Part shown: positions 6,616 to 8,723 of the stretch, piece after piece
Layout: every line of letters begins with the position of its first letter
Position numbering within the stretch: position 1 is the stretch's first letter
Translations under genes and position numbers: made by a program
The notes under the pieces: model-generated
Database searches by the model: none
The model's input: the letters and a program-made list of their open reading frames with translations, nothing else
Told to the model about the DNA's origin: nothing
Source: an uncultured Coriobacteriaceae bacterium
Lineage (GTDB): Bacteria > Actinomycetota > Coriobacteriia > Coriobacteriales > QAMH01
Direction: 5' to 3'
Length of the DNA: 8,723 nucleotides
Assembly (NCBI GenBank): GCA_902796975.1
Contig: CADBRF010000061.1
Span: 1 to 8,723, forward strand

Positions 6616-8064
6616 ATGGGTCTTATTAAAGCCGCATTCGGGTCTGCAGGCGGCGTTCTTGCTGACCAGTGGAAAGAAATGCTGTACTGCGACAGCATCC
6701 CAGCCGACGTTCTGGCAGTTAAAGGCCAGAAGCGCACGAACGGGCGCACGTCCAACACCAGAGGCGATGACAACGTCATCTCCAACGGGTCCATCGTCGT
6801 GGTGAATGATGGCCAGTGCGCCCTGATTGTCGAGCAGGGCAAAGTTGTCGACGTCGTTGCAGAACCGGGCGAATTCAAATACGACACCTCGATTGCCCCC
6901 AGTATCCTCGCTGGCAATCTCGGCAAGGGCATTGTCGACACCTTCAAAAACATCGGTAAGCGTTTCACATTCGGTGGAGACACAGGCACCGACCAACGCG
7001 TGTACTACTTCAACACCAAGGAGATTATCGGCAACCACTACGGAACGATCACTCCTATTCCCTTCCGCGTCGTCGATTCGAACATCGGCCTGGACATCGA
7101 CTCCTGCGTGCGTTGCAACGGCGAATTCTCCTACAAGATTATTGACCCGCTTCTCTTCTATACGCACGTATGTGGCAATGTGGAAGACGATTACACGCGC
7201 GATGAGATCGCCGATCAGATGCGAAGCGAGCTGCTGACCGAACTCCAGCCAGCCTTCGCGAAGATCTCCGCCATGGGAATCCGCTACTCTGCCATCCCCG
7301 CCCACACGAAAGAAGTCGTGGAGGTGCTGCAAGAGGAGCTGTCCCACAAGTGGGGCGATCTGCGCGGCATACGAATCGTTTCTTTTGGCGTGAACGCCAT
7401 CACGCTTCCCGAAGAGGACGAGAAGACCATCAAACAGCTGCAGCGTACGGCGGTCTTCCGCGATCCCACTATGGCGGCGGCAAATCTTGCCGGCGCGCAG
7501 GCGGACGCCATGGTCGGTGCTGCCAATAACGAGGGTGGCTTCGGTGCCATGGGTGGTTTCATCGGCATGGGCATGGCCCAACAAGCCGGTGGAATGGACG
7601 CCACCAGTCTCTTTGGCATGGGGCAGCAACGTCAGCAACCTCCTCAGCAGCAGATGGCGGCAGGCGGTGGCTTTGGTGCAGCGGCTCCGCAATCCCAGCA
7701 GCCACAACAATCGCAACAGCCTCAGCAGCCGAGCGCAGACGCCTGGACCTGCCCTTCATGTGGTACCAGCAACACGGCAAAATTCTGCATGGAGTGCGGC
7801 ACGCCACGTCCCCAGGTTTCCGACCAGCCCAAGTACCGTTGCGACAAGTGCGGCTGGGTGCCCGAAGACCAGAGCAAGCCGCCTAAGTTCTGCCCCGAGT
7901 GTGGCGACCCGTTCGATGATGCCGATGTGCTCGGTGCTGCTCCCAAACCGCCAGAGTACCGGTGCAGCCAATGCGGCTGGAACCCGCCCGATCCTCAGAA
8001 TCCGCCTAAGCTCTGCCCCGAGTGCGGCAATCCCTTCGGCGACGAGGACATTATCAACCAGTAG
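6616..8064 (+). CDS. SPFH/Band-7 domain protein with three C-terminal zinc ribbons
   Basis: This 482-residue protein resembles Bacillus YdjI-type SPFH proteins, sometimes annotated as 'virion core protein'. SPFH proteins oligomerise on membranes and organise microdomains or stress responses. The N-terminus MGLIKAAFGSAGGVLADQWKE is followed by the SPFH core (about 25-280): IVVVNDGQCALIVEQGKVVD, EPGEFKYDT, then a helical part with LTELQPAFAKIS and IRIVSFGVNAITLPEED. Residues 285-376 are a Gly/Met/Ala-rich then Gln/Pro-rich linker. The end has three zinc ribbons: Cys379/382/391/394, Cys409/412/426/429 and Cys450/453/467/470, the last two near-identical and rubredoxin-like. No transmembrane helix is visible, so membrane contact would be peripheral. 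AAAGGA ends 10 bases before the ATG. It is the last gene of the cluster and is followed by a strong hairpin. Confidence 0.88.
   Translation: MGLIKAAFGSAGGVLADQWKEMLYCDSIPADVLAVKGQKRTNGRTSNTRGDDNVISNGSIVVVNDGQCALIVEQGKVVDVVAEPGEFKYDTSIAPSILAGNLGKGIVDTFKNIGKRFTFGGDTGTDQRVYYFNTKEIIGNHYGTITPIPFRVVDSNIGLDIDSCVRCNGEFSYKIIDPLLFYTHVCGNVEDDYTRDEIADQMRSELLTELQPAFAKISAMGIRYSAIPAHTKEVVEVLQEELSHKWGDLRGIRIVSFGVNAITLPEEDEKTIKQLQRTAVFRDPTMAAANLAGAQADAMVGAANNEGGFGAMGGFIGMGMAQQAGGMDATSLFGMGQQRQQPPQQQMAAGGGFGAAAPQSQQPQQSQQPQQPSADAWTCPSCGTSNTAKFCMECGTPRPQVSDQPKYRCDKCGWVPEDQSKPPKFCPECGDPFDDADVLGAAPKPPEYRCSQCGWNPPDPQNPPKLCPECGNPFGDEDIINQ
7834..8037 (+). repeat. In-gene tandem duplication of a zinc-ribbon unit
   Basis: Two 27-residue units, encoded at 7834-7914 and 7957-8037, are offset by exactly 123 bases. 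Both read YRC..CGW.P.D...PPK.CPECG.PF, with 18 of 27 residues identical. They are the second and third zinc ribbons of the SPFH protein and probably arose by internal duplication. Confidence 0.85.
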
Positions 8065-8119
8065 GGTTCCATCAGCTGCTTCAGATGCCATTTGCTGTTC
8101 GACCTGAAGCCTTCGCAAT

Positions 8120-8168
8120 ACGCCCATTGCTCACGTTTTGTTTCAACGTGGCGATGGGCGTTTCCTTC
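8120..8168 (+). terminator. Terminator of the SPFH cluster
   Basis: Bases 8120-8137 (ACGCCCATTGCTCACGTT) pair with 8145-8161 through a long stem with one G-U pair and one bulged T, around a 7-base loop. A pyrimidine-rich T-containing tract (TTTCCTTCTC) follows. It lies 55 bases after the SPFH stop and before the tRNA promoter. A weaker 7-bp repeat (8078-8084 with 8104-8110) lies between the stop and this hairpin. Confidence 0.7.
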
Positions 8169-8212
8169 TCCCTTCGCGCGCTCGAAAGAACTCTTTCCGT
8201 CTGCGGTTTTGC

Positions 8213-8241
8213 CCCGTGCGCGAACAGTTTTGCGGTATAAT
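8213..8241 (+). promoter_or_regulatory. Promoter of the tRNA-Ala gene
   Basis: A perfect TATAAT lies at 8236-8241, giving a start near 8248, about 30 bases before the mature tRNA. No good -35 hexamer is seen at the expected distance. The precursor leader would contain a short GTGCC/GGCAC hairpin (8250-8263). Confidence 0.55.
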
Positions 8242-8277
8242 CGCTACCCGTGCCGCGTGGCACACTAAATATACGAT

Positions 8278-8353
8278 GGGGATGTAGCTCAGCTGGGAGA
8301 GCATCACGTTCGCAACGTGGGGGTCGTGGGTTCGAATCCCATCATCTCCACCA
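8278..8353 (+). tRNA. tRNA-Ala, anticodon CGC, CCA encoded
   Basis: A full cloverleaf can be drawn. The acceptor GGGGATG (8278-8284) pairs with CATCTCC (8343-8349). The D stem is GCTC/GAGC, the anticodon stem TCACG/CGTGG has loop TTCGCAA, and the T arm has loop TTCGAAT. The anticodon is CGC at 8311-8313, reading the GCG alanine codon. The G3-U70 acceptor pair, the main alanine identity mark, is present. The discriminator is A8350, and the 3' CCA (8351-8353) is encoded. It has its own promoter and terminator. Confidence 0.95.
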
Positions 8354-8365
8354 TCGGGATCTTCC

Positions 8366-8387
8366 GGGGGCCTTCGGGCCCCCTTTT
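8366..8387 (+). terminator. Intrinsic terminator after tRNA-Ala
   Basis: GGGGGCC (8366-8372) and GGCCCCC (8377-8383) form a perfect 7-bp GC stem closed by a stable TTCG tetraloop, followed directly by TTTT. It starts 12 bases after the encoded CCA. Confidence 0.88.
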
Positions 8388-8467
8388 CGTTCCCCCTACG
8401 CGGACGGGTGGCGTACCCCTTGCGTCTCCTTACGCGCAACTCCTTCTGCGAACGGCGTGGTATGCGG

Positions 8468-8473
8468 TATCAT
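8468..8473 (+). promoter_or_regulatory. Candidate -10 element for leuS
   Basis: TATCAT matches the -10 consensus at 5 of 6 positions, 65 bases before the leuS ATG. No convincing -35 hexamer is present upstream. Because a terminator separates leuS from the tRNA, a promoter is expected somewhere between 8388 and 8520; this is the best candidate I see. No T-box leader is recognisable. Confidence 0.35.
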
Positions 8474-8537
8474 GTGCGCACGACTAGGAGATGCCTGGGC
8501 GCCGGATGCGCTCAGAATGCGAAAGGTTCAGGTTCTT

Positions 8538-8723
8538 ATGTCCACAGAGTACGATCCGCACGAAATAGAGCCCAAGTGGCAGAAAGTTTGGGAGGATGCC
8601 GATCTTTTCAAACTCGACGAGAACAGTGGACGCCCCGAGAAATACGTCCTCGAGATGTTCCCGTACCCTTCGGGCGATATTCACATGGGCCATGTGCGCA
8701 ACTACACCATCGGCGATGTCTAC
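8538..8723 (+). CDS. leuS: Leucyl-tRNA synthetase, 5' part
   Basis: The first 62 residues of a class I leucyl-tRNA synthetase are visible before the window ends; the full protein is normally 800-880 residues. The enzyme charges tRNA-Leu with leucine using ATP, in the cytosol. The start [18 protein letters not shown] is typical, and [19 protein letters not shown] (39-57) contains the HIGH-type ATP-binding motif as HMGH (49-52). The ATG at 8538 is preceded by a purine-rich GAAAGG and an AGG, a modest ribosome binding site. The editing and KMSKS regions lie outside the window. Confidence 0.97.
   Translation, partial: MSTEYDPHEIEPKWQKVWEDADLFKLDENSGRPEKYVLEMFPYPSGDIHMGHVRNYTIGDVY

Noticed and set aside
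6532..7716. Long minus-strand open frame (394 residues)
   Set aside because: It is antisense to the SPFH gene, has no plausible start signal and no recognisable domain.
6616..8064. Phage or viral origin, because such SPFH proteins are sometimes named 'virion core protein'
   Set aside because: No phage genes, attachment sites or composition shift are nearby; the name is a historical label.
8388..8537. T-box leader before leuS
   Set aside because: I could not find the conserved T-box sequence or a terminator/antiterminator pair; the region is also short for one.
8491..8568. Short upstream frame overlapping the leuS start (25 residues)
   Set aside because: Its AGGAG touches the ATG with no spacing, and the peptide shows no leucine-rich attenuator pattern.
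1..8723. CRISPR arrays, insertion sequences or integrase scars
   Set aside because: No regularly spaced repeats, transposase frames or terminal inverted repeats were seen; the tRNA 3' end is not duplicated in the window.

Overview
The window (about 8.7 kb, moderately high GC) looks like an ordinary bacterial chromosomal segment. No mobile element, CRISPR array or phage gene is visible. Housekeeping genes sit at both ends: the 3' end of rplT (ribosomal protein L20) on the left, and a tRNA-Ala plus the 5' end of leuS on the right. A LytTR regulator with a GHKL kinase of the AgrC/HPK10 style, a nitroreductase and a GC-leaning codon choice suggest an actinobacterial gut or oral lineage, perhaps Coriobacteriia (Olsenella/Atopobium/Collinsella-like). 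That placement is an inference from protein style, not a demonstrated assignment.

Left part, plus strand. rplT ends at 263 and is followed by a perfect 15-bp hairpin that almost touches the ribosome binding site of a MATE-family efflux transporter (GTG start at 348). The transporter stop overlaps the start of a GNAT acetyltransferase (ATGA at 1850-1853), so export and acetylation are translationally coupled.

Middle part, minus strand, read right to left. A LytTR response regulator (5270 to 4558), a multi-pass membrane histidine kinase (4553 to 3190) and a nitroreductase (3160 to 2399) lie in a row. Both partners of the two-component system carry an apparent single-base loss. In the regulator it splits the receiver from the DNA-binding domain. 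In the kinase it removes the last ATP-binding box. The rest of each protein is still readable in the next frame, so the damage looks recent, or is a sequence error. The nitroreductase has its own promoter and a long Ala/Glu/Asp/Pro-rich C-terminal tail.

Right part, plus strand. A divergent intergenic region with two striking dyads leads into a three-gene cluster (5523-8064): a small protein of unknown function, an acidic zinc-ribbon protein, and an SPFH/Band-7 protein ending in a Gln-rich linker and three zinc ribbons. It resembles the SPFH-plus-zinc-ribbon modules known from membrane-stress loci such as Bacillus ydjGHI, but no pspA is present. A large hairpin ends the cluster. A tRNA-Ala(CGC) with encoded CCA and its own terminator follows, then leuS.

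The best candidates for something undescribed are the 5523-8064 cluster with its unusual upstream region and the doubly frameshifted two-component system.
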